Positions 14,248 through 21,025 of a stretch of 21,025 nucleotides of DNA are shown piece by piece. A model generated the notes under the pieces. That model saw only the letters and a list, made by a program, of their open reading frames with translations, was not told where the DNA came from and did no database searches. The first letter of the stretch is position 1. Each line of letters starts with the position of its first letter. Origin of the DNA: CALVXC01 sp036636255 (lineage in GTDB: Bacteria > Bacillota_I > Bacilli_A > RF39 > UBA660); the NCBI GenBank assembly GCA_036636255.1, contig JAVWOV010000008.1:1-21025 (forward strand), given 5' to 3'. The position numbers were made by a program, and so were the translations under genes.

Positions 14248-14874
14248 TTGAAACAAAAAGAAGATATTACTAATGATGCTTTAAAAGAGGAACATAATAA
14301 TTGTACTTGTGATGAGGATTGTTCTTGTGATGAAGAATGTACTTGTGATGAGGATTGTTCTTGTGAGGACAAAAGCTTAAATGATGAAGAAAAACCAAAG
14401 GAAAAGAAAAAACCAAAAAAAGACAAAGTTAAAGATTTAGAAAATAAGGTTAAAGAATTAAGTGCTAAAACTTTACTTAAGGAAGCAGAATTGATTAATT
14501 ATCGTAAGCGAAAAGATGAAGAATTATCAAGAATGTTAAAGTATTCTAATGAGGATTTGGTAAAAGAAATTTTACCAGTTTTGGATAATTTTGAACGTGC
14601 TATTAATATGGATGATGACAAATTAAATGATGAAGTTTCTAAGTTTCTATCAGGTTTTAAGATGATTTATTGTCATTTAAAAGATAGCTTAATAAAATAT
14701 GAAGTTGTGGCAATTGATGGTAATAATAAACCCTTTGATCCGACTTATCATCAGGCAGTTTTAACAGAAAAAAGTGATAGTTTAAAACCGGGCATGATAA
14801 TTGAAGTAATGCAAAAAGGTTATTTATTAAAAGACAAAGTTATTAGACCCGCTATGGTACGGGTAAGTGAATAA
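14248..14874 (+). CDS. grpE: GrpE nucleotide exchange factor with a Cys-rich acidic N-terminal repeat
   Basis: GrpE drives ADP release from DnaK. I chose the TTG at 14248 because GAGAGG (14234-14239) is well placed for it; the in-frame GTG at 14239 lies inside that ribosome site. The product is then 208 aa. The core is normal: a long coiled coil (about 60-100, with the NYRKRKDEE motif), then the LPVLDNFERA four-helix region, and a beta-wing ending GYLLKDKVIRPAMVRV. The unusual part is residues 19-41: eight Cys as four CxC pairs in hexapeptide repeats of the type C(T/S)C(D/E)(E/D)x, followed by a Lys/Glu-rich linker. Acidic flexible N-termini are common in GrpE; repeated CxC is not. It may bind metal ions or act as a redox switch; this is inference. 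Confidence 0.93.
   Translation: MKQKEDITNDALKEEHNNCTCDEDCSCDEECTCDEDCSCEDKSLNDEEKPKEKKKPKKDKVKDLENKVKELSAKTLLKEAELINYRKRKDEELSRMLKYSNEDLVKEILPVLDNFERAINMDDDKLNDEVSKFLSGFKMIYCHLKDSLIKYEVVAIDGNNKPFDPTYHQAVLTEKSDSLKPGMIIEVMQKGYLLKDKVIRPAMVRVSE
14302..14373 (+). repeat. Two 36-bp tandem repeats encoding the GrpE CxC region
   Basis: Units 14302-14337 and 14338-14373 share their first 29 bases exactly. Each unit holds two diverged 18-nt subunits, each encoding a hexapeptide of the CTCDED/CSCDEE type. The repeat therefore grew by duplication at two levels. Confidence 0.85.
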
Positions 14875-14888
14875 GGAAAGGTGATAAA

Positions 14889-16715
14889 ATGAGTAAAATA
14901 ATAGGTATTGATTTAGGCACAACAAATAGTTGTGTAAGTATTTTTGAAGGTGGCGAGGCTAAGGTGATAGCTAATCCTGAAGGAGAAAGAACAACACCTT
15001 CAGTAGTAGCTTTTAAAAATGATGAAAAGATTGTTGGTGGAGCTGCTAAAAGACAAGTTGTTACTAATAAGCATACTGTTTCATCAGTAAAAAGAATAAT
15101 AGGTACTAATGAAAAGATAATAATTGACGATAAGAAATATAGTCCTGAAGAAATTTCAGCAATGATTTTAGGTGATTTAAAGGCTACGGCTGAGAGTTAT
15201 TTAGGAGAGAAAGTAACAAGGGCAGTTATTACAGTTCCTGCTTATTTTAATGATGCTCAAAGACAAGCAACAAAGAATGCTGGTAAGATTGCCGGTTTGG
15301 AAGTTGAAAGAATTATTAATGAACCTACAGCTGCTGCATTAGCTTATGGCCTTGATAAACAAGAAAAAATGCAAACGATTTTGGTTTATGATTTGGGTGG
15401 TGGTACTTTTGATGTATCTATACTTGAATTAGGTGATGGTGTTTTTGAAGTTAAGGCTACTAGTGGTAATAATAAATTAGGTGGTGATGATTTTGATCAT
15501 CGTATTGTTGATTATTTAGTTGCTGAGTTTAAAAAGGATAATAAAGTTGATTTATCTAAGGATAATATGGCTATGCAAAGATTGAAGGATGCAGCAGAGA
15601 AGGCTAAGAAGGATTTGAGTGGTGTAACAACAACACAAATTTCATTACCTTTCTTGTCACAAGGTAGTGATGGACCACTTCATTTAGAATTATCTTTAAC
15701 GCGTGCTAAATTTGAAGAATTGGTACATGATTTATTAGATGATACTTTAAAACCTGTTCGTGCAGCATTAAAGGATGCAAAGTTAAAAGCTAGTGATATT
15801 GATAAAGTATTATTAGTTGGTGGCTCAACAAGAATTCCTAAAGTTCAAGAATTAATTAAAAAGGAATTAGGTAAAGAACCAAGTAAAGGAGTGAATCCGG
15901 ATGAAGTTGTAGCAATGGGAGCCGCTATTCAAGGGGGTGTTTTAACTGGTGAAGTTGACGATATTGTATTACTTGATGTAACGCCACTTTCATTAGGAAT
16001 TGAAACTTTAGGTGGTGTATGTACAGTATTAATTCCAAGAAATACAACAATTCCAACTAGTAAGTCACAAGTATTCTCAACTGCTGCTGATAAGCAACCA
16101 GCTGTTGATATTCATATTTTACAAGGTGAAAGACCGATGGCTAATGATAATAAAACAATGGGAAGATTTCAACTTACAAATATTCCACCAGCACCAAGGG
16201 GTGTACCACAAATTGAAGTTTCTTTTGATATAGATGCGAATGGTATTGTTAATGTTAAAGCTAAGGATTTAGGTACTAACAAAGAACAATCAATTACTAT
16301 TACATCTTCAACAAGTTTAAATGATGAAGAAATTGAAAAGATGGTTAAAGAAGCAGAAGCTAACAAAGAAGCCGATTTATTAAGAAAAGAAGAAGCGGAT
16401 ACACGCAATGAAGCGGAGCAAGCTATATTTGCAACGGAAAAAGCTATTAAAGATTTAGGCGATAAAGCTTTAAAAAATGATGTTTCAAAGGCTGAAGCAG
16501 AAATTAAAGATTTAAAAGAAGCTTTAGAAAAAGATAATTTAGAGGATATAAAAACCAAAAAAGATAAGTTAAATGAGTCAGCAATGACTTTAGCTACTAA
16601 GGTTTATGAACAAGCTCAAAAAGAAGCAGAAGCGAGTAAAAAAGCTACTGATGATGTTAGTAATGATGATACTAAAAAAGATGATGTTATTGACGCTGAA
16701 TTTGAAGAAAAATAA
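14889..16715 (+). CDS. dnaK: Chaperone DnaK (Hsp70)
   Basis: DnaK is the ATP-dependent Hsp70 that binds exposed hydrophobic segments of clients, working with DnaJ and GrpE. The 608-aa protein is full length. The nucleotide-binding domain has IGIDLGTTNS, DLGGGTFDVSIL and the VGGSTRIPKVQ signature. The Firmicute-type deletion in the N-terminal lobe is evident. The substrate-binding domain includes LLDVTPLSLGIETLGG, and the helical lid ends in an Asp/Lys-rich tail with the final DVIDAEFEEK motif. AAAGGTGAT (14877-14885) precedes the ATG. It is third in the CIRCE operon. A large hairpin without a T-run follows. Confidence 0.99.
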   Translation: MSKIIGIDLGTTNSCVSIFEGGEAKVIANPEGERTTPSVVAFKNDEKIVGGAAKRQVVTNKHTVSSVKRIIGTNEKIIIDDKKYSPEEISAMILGDLKATAESYLGEKVTRAVITVPAYFNDAQRQATKNAGKIAGLEVERIINEPTAAALAYGLDKQEKMQTILVYDLGGGTFDVSILELGDGVFEVKATSGNNKLGGDDFDHRIVDYLVAEFKKDNKVDLSKDNMAMQRLKDAAEKAKKDLSGVTTTQISLPFLSQGSDGPLHLELSLTRAKFEELVHDLLDDTLKPVRAALKDAKLKASDIDKVLLVGGSTRIPKVQELIKKELGKEPSKGVNPDEVVAMGAAIQGGVLTGEVDDIVLLDVTPLSLGIETLGGVCTVLIPRNTTIPTSKSQVFSTAADKQPAVDIHILQGERPMANDNKTMGRFQLTNIPPAPRGVPQIEVSFDIDANGIVNVKAKDLGTNKEQSITITSSTSLNDEEIEKMVKEAEANKEADLLRKEEADTRNEAEQAIFATEKAIKDLGDKALKNDVSKAEAEIKDLKEALEKDNLEDIKTKKDKLNESAMTLATKVYEQAQKEAEASKKATDDVSNDDTKKDDVIDAEFEEK

Positions 16716-16724
16716 GATATAATA

Positions 16725-16750
16725 AGAAGTTCTAGTTTACTAGAACTTCT
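16725..16750 (+). other. Perfect 11-bp hairpin between dnaK and pepF, lacking a T-run
   Basis: AGAAGTTCTAG pairs with CTAGAACTTCT around a TTTA loop. The next bases are GTATTATT, so it is a poor intrinsic terminator. It could be a partial terminator that lowers pepF-dnaJ expression, or a stabiliser/processing site protecting the upstream dnaK message. Confidence 0.7.
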
Positions 16751-16770
16751 GTATTATTAAAAGGGGAATT

Positions 16771-18570
16771 ATGGAAGAACTAAAAAATAGGACAGATATT
16801 GCATCAGATTATAAATGGAATTTAAATGCGATGTTTTTAAATGAAGAGTTATATGATCAAGAGGTGCGATTGGTTGTTGCTGCTAGTAATCGAGTTTTAG
16901 AATATAAAAATAAAATTATGAATAGTAGTGAAAATTTATATCAGTTTTATCTTGATTATGAAAAGTTTTCTCGATTACAAGATAAAGTTTATATGTATGC
17001 TAGATTACTTTTTGATAGTGATACGACGAATGTTGTTAGTCAAACACGTAAGATGAAATTAGATAAGTTGTTTGAGCAAATTCAAGCTAAACTTTCTTTT
17101 ATTAGTCCAGAAATGTTAAGTGTTTCTTATGATTTAGTACTTGATTTTATTAAGGAAAATAAAAAGTTGGCAAAGTTTACTTTTGATTTGGAACAATTAT
17201 TTAAATATAGAAATCATATTTTAAGTAAAGAAGGCGAACTTCTTTTGACTAAGGCCACTAACGTAATGGGGACGGGAGCACAGGTGTTTAATTGCCTAGA
17301 TAATACGGATATTAATTTAGGAACTATTATTGATGAAAACGGTGATAGCGTTATTGTTACTAATTCTAATTATAGTGTTTATATGAAAAGTAAGGATAGA
17401 CGAGTTCGTAAGGATGCTTTTAATAATATGTATACATATTGGAAAAGTATTAAAAACACGGTAGCGACTACTTTAAAAGGAACAATTAAAGAGTGCTCAT
17501 TTGTAAGCGAAGTACATAAATTTGATAGTAAATTAAAGGAAAGTTTATTTGCCGACGATATTGATATTAGTGTATATGAAAATTTGATTAAAACAGTTCA
17601 CTTAAATGTTGATAAAATTGACGATTATATGATTTTACGAAAAAAAATTTTGCAGTTAGATTCATTACATATGTATGATATTTATGTTCCTTTGGCTAAT
17701 TCAGTTGTTAAAAATATTTCTTTTGATTCAGCTAAGAATATTATTTTTAATGCTCTAAAGCCCCTTGGTGAAGTTTATTTGCGTGATTTAGAAAAAGCTT
17801 TTTCGGAAAAATGGATTGATATTTATCCTAGTATTGGTAAGAAGTCGGGAGCATATAGTTTTGGTTGTTATGATTCTTATCCATATTTGCTTATTAACTA
17901 TGAGAATGATATTAATAGTGTATCTACTTTAGCACATGAGCTTGGGCATTCGATGCATTCGTATTATTCTAATAGTAATCAGGATTATACTTATCATAGT
18001 TATCCTATATTTTTAGCAGAAATTGCTTCAACAGTTAATGAAATGTTGATAAATGAATATTTATATAATCAGGCTAAAACTAAAGAGGAAAAAATATTTT
18101 ATTTAACAGAATTTTTAGATAAAATACGAACAACTATTTGTAGACAAACGATGTTTGCTGAGTTTGAAATGATAATGTTTACTAAAGAAAAAGAAGGAGT
18201 AGCATTAACAGAAACAGAGTTTAGTAATACTTATTATAATTTAAATAAACAATATTATGGTGATAATGTTGTTATGGATGATTTAATAAGATATGAATGG
18301 GCAAGAATTCCACATTTTTATACACCTTTTTATGTTTATAAATATGCGACAGGGTTGTCGGCTGCCATTGCTATATCTAAAGCAATATTAGCTGGTGATG
18401 TTAAGGTTAAGGCTAATTATTTGAAATTTTTAGCTAGTGGTGGTAGTGATAAACCATTGAATATATTAAAAGAAGTTTTAATTGATATGACAACATGTAA
18501 GCCAATTGAAGATGCTTTTGATATGTTTAATCAAAAATTAGAGGAATTAAAAAAGTTATGCGATGTATAA
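16771..18570 (+). CDS. pepF: Oligoendopeptidase F (M3B metallopeptidase)
   Basis: PepF is a cytosolic zinc peptidase that cuts peptides of roughly 7-17 residues and helps recycle protein breakdown products and signal peptides. The 599-aa length is standard. The zinc site is HELGH at 389-393 (catalytic E390) with the third ligand E417 in FLAEIASTVNE, 24 residues on. The N-terminal helical domain starts RTDIASDYKWNL, as in PepF. AAAGGGG at about 16760-16766 sets the start. It lies between dnaK and dnaJ, 17 nt before the latter, and so probably shares heat control with the chaperones. No frameshift or missing residue is seen. Confidence 0.96.
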   Translation: MEELKNRTDIASDYKWNLNAMFLNEELYDQEVRLVVAASNRVLEYKNKIMNSSENLYQFYLDYEKFSRLQDKVYMYARLLFDSDTTNVVSQTRKMKLDKLFEQIQAKLSFISPEMLSVSYDLVLDFIKENKKLAKFTFDLEQLFKYRNHILSKEGELLLTKATNVMGTGAQVFNCLDNTDINLGTIIDENGDSVIVTNSNYSVYMKSKDRRVRKDAFNNMYTYWKSIKNTVATTLKGTIKECSFVSEVHKFDSKLKESLFADDIDISVYENLIKTVHLNVDKIDDYMILRKKILQLDSLHMYDIYVPLANSVVKNISFDSAKNIIFNALKPLGEVYLRDLEKAFSEKWIDIYPSIGKKSGAYSFGCYDSYPYLLINYENDINSVSTLAHELGHSMHSYYSNSNQDYTYHSYPIFLAEIASTVNEMLINEYLYNQAKTKEEKIFYLTEFLDKIRTTICRQTMFAEFEMIMFTKEKEGVALTETEFSNTYYNLNKQYYGDNVVMDDLIRYEWARIPHFYTPFYVYKYATGLSAAIAISKAILAGDVKVKANYLKFLASGGSDKPLNILKEVLIDMTTCKPIEDAFDMFNQKLEELKKLCDV

Positions 18571-18587
18571 CAGCTAGGGAGTGAAAT

Positions 18588-19691
18588 ATGAATAAACGTG
18601 ATTATTATGAAATATTAGGAGTAGATAAGCAGGCTAGTGAAGCGGAAATTAAAAGTGCTTTTAGGAAGTTAGCTAAAAAATATCATCCTGATGTTTCGAA
18701 GGAACCGGATGCGGAAGCAAAGTTTAAAGAGGCTCAAGAAGCTTATGCTGTATTGAGTGATGTTAGTAAAAAAGCGCAATATGATCAATATGGTCATGCG
18801 GCGTTTGATGGAAATAATGGAGCCGCTGGTTTTGATTTTTCAGATTTTGATTTTTCAGATATTTTTGGCGATTTATTTGGAAATAATTTCGGATTTAATT
18901 TTGGTGGTGGAAATAAAAAAAGTTCTCGAGCTAGAAAGGGAAGCGATATTTTAATTAAGGTTAATCTTACTTTTGATGAGGCTGTTTTTGGTTCAAAGAA
19001 AACGGTGAACGTTAATGTTACTGATACTTGTGATGAGTGCCGTGGAGATGGTGGTTTTGGAGAACAAAATTGTTCTAATTGTCATGGTAGTGGTCAGGTT
19101 ACTAGTGAACAGCGAACTATTTTTGGTTCTTTTATGACAAAAACTACTTGTAGTGTTTGTGGTGGTAATGGTCATACTTACGATAAGGTTTGTTCTAAGT
19201 GTCGTGGTAAGGGTAAGATTAAATTGAATAAAGATCTTTGTGTTACCGTACCGGCGGGTGTTGATACTGGTAATCAATTAAGGGTTGCTGGTAAAGGTGA
19301 AGCTGGTGTTGGTGGCGGACCAAATGGTGATGCTTATATTGAATTTATTGTTAAGGATCATCCTATTTTTAATCGCCAAGAAAATGATATTTATCTTAAT
19401 TTACCACTTACTATTGTCGAAGCGGCAATGGGTTGTAAAAAAGATGTTCCAACTATTTATGGTAATGTTAAGTTATCTATTACTGAAGGAACAGAAACAG
19501 GTGATAAGTATCGGTTAAAAGGTAAAGGTGTTAGTGATGTTTCTTCAGTGCATAAGGGTGATATGTATGTTATAGCTCATGTGGTTATTCCTAAAAAATT
19601 AAGCAGAAATCAAAAAAAATTATTGGAGGAACTTGCTAAAACTGATTTAGATAATAGTAGTGAATTTAAAAAAGTAGAGAAGTATTTATGA
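18588..19691 (+). CDS. dnaJ: Chaperone DnaJ (Hsp40, type I)
   Basis: DnaJ delivers clients to DnaK and stimulates its ATPase. All type I parts are present: J domain with HPD at 33-35; a short Gly/Phe region, here unusually rich in Asp/Ser-Phe (FDFSDFDFSDIFGDLFGN); four CxxCxGxG zinc motifs beginning at C148, C162, C188 and C202; and the C-terminal substrate-binding domain. At 367 aa it is typical. AGGGAGTG before the ATG supports the start. It closes the CIRCE operon after pepF, with a strong terminator downstream; no separate CIRCE site was found in front of it. Confidence 0.98.
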   Translation: MNKRDYYEILGVDKQASEAEIKSAFRKLAKKYHPDVSKEPDAEAKFKEAQEAYAVLSDVSKKAQYDQYGHAAFDGNNGAAGFDFSDFDFSDIFGDLFGNNFGFNFGGGNKKSSRARKGSDILIKVNLTFDEAVFGSKKTVNVNVTDTCDECRGDGGFGEQNCSNCHGSGQVTSEQRTIFGSFMTKTTCSVCGGNGHTYDKVCSKCRGKGKIKLNKDLCVTVPAGVDTGNQLRVAGKGEAGVGGGPNGDAYIEFIVKDHPIFNRQENDIYLNLPLTIVEAAMGCKKDVPTIYGNVKLSITEGTETGDKYRLKGKGVSDVSSVHKGDMYVIAHVVIPKKLSRNQKKLLEELAKTDLDNSSEFKKVEKYL

Positions 19692-19734
19692 TGTGAAACT
19701 TATTTAGTAGACATCAATAAAAAAAGTAGTAATT

Positions 19735-19790
19735 AAAAAGAGAAAATTTATTTTTCTCTTTTTGTGTAAGTTTTCTCTTTTTTTTTATTT
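19735..19790 (+). terminator. Terminator of the chaperone operon with a duplicated 3' arm
   Basis: The arm AAAAAGAGAAAA (19735-19746) pairs over 12 bp with TTTTCTCTTTTT (19752-19763). An identical second copy of the 3' arm occurs at 19771-19782 and leads into a long T-run to about 19790. Two mutually exclusive hairpins are possible; the outer one ends directly in the T-run. Confidence 0.8.
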
Positions 19791-19819
19791 TTGACTTTAA
19801 TTTGGTTGTGTTATAAAAT
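19791..19819 (+). promoter_or_regulatory. Promoter-like sequence before the gene remnant
   Basis: TTGACT (19791-19796), a 17-nt spacer and TAAAAT (19814-19819). An overlapping TATAAA with extended TG (19809-19817) is an alternative -10. A second extended -10, TGT-TATAGT, lies at 19870-19878. These probably drove the gene now broken at 19893-20357. Confidence 0.5.
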
Positions 19820-19892
19820 AATATATATTCTTCTATAAGTTGAATATATCTGTTCTATATTAAATTTTATGTTATAGTGATACAGTTAATGA

Positions 19893-20357
19893 TGTAAATT
19901 TAATAATGAAAAAAACTTAGGTAGTTGGGTAAGGTGGTCAACAAGTCCAGATAGTTCAATAGGTCCTGACGTAGCACTTGCGGTTTTGGCAACTAATACG
20001 AGTGGATGGACAAAAATACCAGGTTTTGATTATAACTTATCAGGATTAGATGAGGATGGAGGAAGAAAACATGAGGATGTTTTTAAAACAAATGTTAAGT
20101 CAAGAATGATCAATTATGATGAAACAGTAATGCTAGGATGTTCAGATAATGATAATTCTTGTTCTATTTGGTTGTATGCTAATTTATCTAATGATAATAA
20201 AGATGTTTCATCGTTAGGTTTTTGGATAAGTATAGCTAATCATTTGAATTCTTATTATGCTGAGACTGTTTATCACTATGGGTTTAACTTTTACAATCTT
20301 ATTAATGATGAAACACGTTGCGGAGTTCGTTCAGTTATAAAACTATTGAAAAGTTAA
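19893..20357 (+). pseudogene. N-terminally truncated surface-protein fragment (DUF6273/FISUMP-like C-terminus)
   Basis: One frame is open from 19893 to the stop at 20355-20357, but there is no good start codon or ribosome site; an internal TTG at 19986 would give 123 aa. The translation (SWVRWSTSP ... LGFWISIANHLNSYYAETV ... GVRSVIKLLKS) resembles the C-terminal part of Firmicute secreted or pilin-like proteins that end in a W-T-S-S-P block and GVRPVI-L. A separate ATG at 19906 reads MKKT and then stops, one frame away, as if the start of a secreted protein had been fused out of frame to a distant C-terminus by deletion. Assignment to this family is by pattern only. Probably non-functional. 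Confidence 0.5.
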
Positions 20358-20421
20358 TATTGAAAAAAACAAAAACGTGTCTAAAAAATTGACTTAGATC
20401 CATATTCATAATAATAAGTGC

Positions 20422-20450
20422 TTGTAAAATTTATGCATATATATTATAAT
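20422..20450 (+). promoter_or_regulatory. Promoter for frr
   Basis: TTGTAA (20422-20427), a 17-nt spacer and a perfect TATAAT (20445-20450), 20 nt before the start codon. A TTGACT near 20389 is not spaced for this -10. Confidence 0.7.
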
Positions 20451-20469
20451 AAATGTATGGAGGTAATTT

Positions 20470-21012
20470 ATGAATGATATTTTAGTAGAAGCAGACCTTA
20501 AAATGGAATTAATGATAGAAAATATGGATAAAAGATTTATTAATGTACGAACAGGACGAGCTAATCCAGCTATTTTAAAAGATGTTATGGTTAATTATTA
20601 TGGGGTTATGACACCTCTTAAACAACTTGCTAATATATCAATTCCTGAGGCTAGGCAATTAGTTATTAAGCCTTTTGATAAGGGTGCCTTAGGAGATATT
20701 GAAAAAGGAATTTATGAGGCTAATGTGGGGTTAACGCCAAATAATAATGGTGAAATTATTATTTTGAATATTCCTGTATTAACTGGTGAAACACGTAAGG
20801 AATATGTTAAAGATGTTAAAAAAATAGCTGAAGAATGTAAAATTGCTTTACGTAATATTCGTCAGGATAGTAATAATGATATTAAGAAGTTAGAGTTATC
20901 TGATGATGAAAAAAAAGATGGTAATGACCAAATTCAGGAATTTATTGTTAAATATAATAAGTTTGTCGATGAGAAGTTAGCTGTTAAAGAAAAAGAATTG
21001 ATGCAAGTTTAA
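20470..21012 (+). CDS. frr: Ribosome recycling factor
   Basis: RRF splits post-termination ribosomes together with EF-G. The 180-aa protein (185 in E. coli) shows the family motifs: FINVRTGRANPAIL in helix 1, YYGVMTPLKQLANISIPEARQLVI in the beta domain, the PxLTGETRKEYVK region (here PVLTGETRKE) and the NIRQDSNNDIKKLE helix. GGAGG about 8 nt upstream supports the ATG. In many Firmicutes frr follows tsf and pyrH; here it stands alone behind its own promoter, next to a gene remnant, with only 13 nt of sequence after its stop, so the downstream context is not visible. Confidence 0.97.
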   Translation: MNDILVEADLKMELMIENMDKRFINVRTGRANPAILKDVMVNYYGVMTPLKQLANISIPEARQLVIKPFDKGALGDIEKGIYEANVGLTPNNNGEIIILNIPVLTGETRKEYVKDVKKIAEECKIALRNIRQDSNNDIKKLELSDDEKKDGNDQIQEFIVKYNKFVDEKLAVKEKELMQV

Positions 21013-21025
21013 AATAAAAAAAATA

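Noticed and set aside
14139..14426. Minus-strand frame opposite grpE with Ser/Gln-rich repeats
   Set aside because: It is the antisense reading of the GrpE Cys-repeat DNA and has no independent ribosome site or protein family.
16169..16558. Minus-strand frame opposite dnaK
   Set aside because: Ser/Ala/Leu-rich antisense of the DnaK substrate-binding domain and lid; no promoter or ribosome site supports it.
19692..20469. A non-coding RNA gene between dnaJ and frr
   Set aside because: The region is explained by a terminator, promoter-like sequences and a protein-coding remnant; no tRNA, tmRNA or 6S-like fold was recognised.

Overview
The window is about 21 kb of a very AT-rich, low-GC Gram-positive (Bacilli/Mollicutes-like) chromosome. 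The signs are strong AGGAGG-type ribosome sites, HrcA/CIRCE control of the chaperones, a YlxM/FtsY neighbourhood, a membrane-anchored polysaccharide deacetylase and almost complete co-orientation on the + strand. The standard stop code applies: TGA ends hrcA and the response regulator, and Trp is TGG throughout. A run of 10 N at 8891-8900 shows a scaffolded draft assembly. An uncultured wall-bearing relative of the Mollicutes or Erysipelotrichia would fit, but that is inference.

Layout. 1-2290: a NodB-family deacetylase behind a promoter flanked by two 21-bp repeats, then a badly decayed membrane-protein gene. 2290-3370: an HD-domain protein and a small two-helix membrane protein, each with a near-consensus promoter. 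3426-6727: an overlapping operon of ftsY, a three-helix membrane protein, ylxM and a HerA-like ATPase, closed by a clear terminator. 6728-8890: a leader with an orphan five-codon reading frame, then an OmpR-type response regulator and its histidine kinase, overlapping by 4 nt. After the gap, 8901-12537: an operon of HD phosphohydrolase, thymidylate synthase, dihydrofolate reductase, thymidylate kinase and a glycerophosphodiester phosphodiesterase. These form a dTMP/dTDP supply line with a lipid-headgroup enzyme at the end. 12543-13037 (minus): a UPF0316/DUF2179 membrane protein. 13136-19790: a CIRCE-controlled chaperone operon hrcA-grpE-dnaK-pepF-dnaJ. 19791-21025: a broken surface-protein fragment, then frr with its own promoter.

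Most distinctive points: (i) GrpE carries an N-terminal acidic, cysteine-rich hexapeptide repeat with eight Cys in four CxC motifs, encoded by a 36-bp tandem duplication; (ii) an M3 oligopeptidase sits between dnaK and dnaJ; (iii) a HerA-type ATPase has no NurA or defence partner and is tied to the SRP-receptor operon; (iv) two gene remnants show ongoing decay of surface proteins; (v) an extended -10 motif close to TGTTATAAT recurs in front of many transcription units. I did not see a convincing new multi-gene system; the GrpE extension is the best candidate for something undescribed. No tRNA, rRNA, CRISPR array or insertion sequence was recognised.
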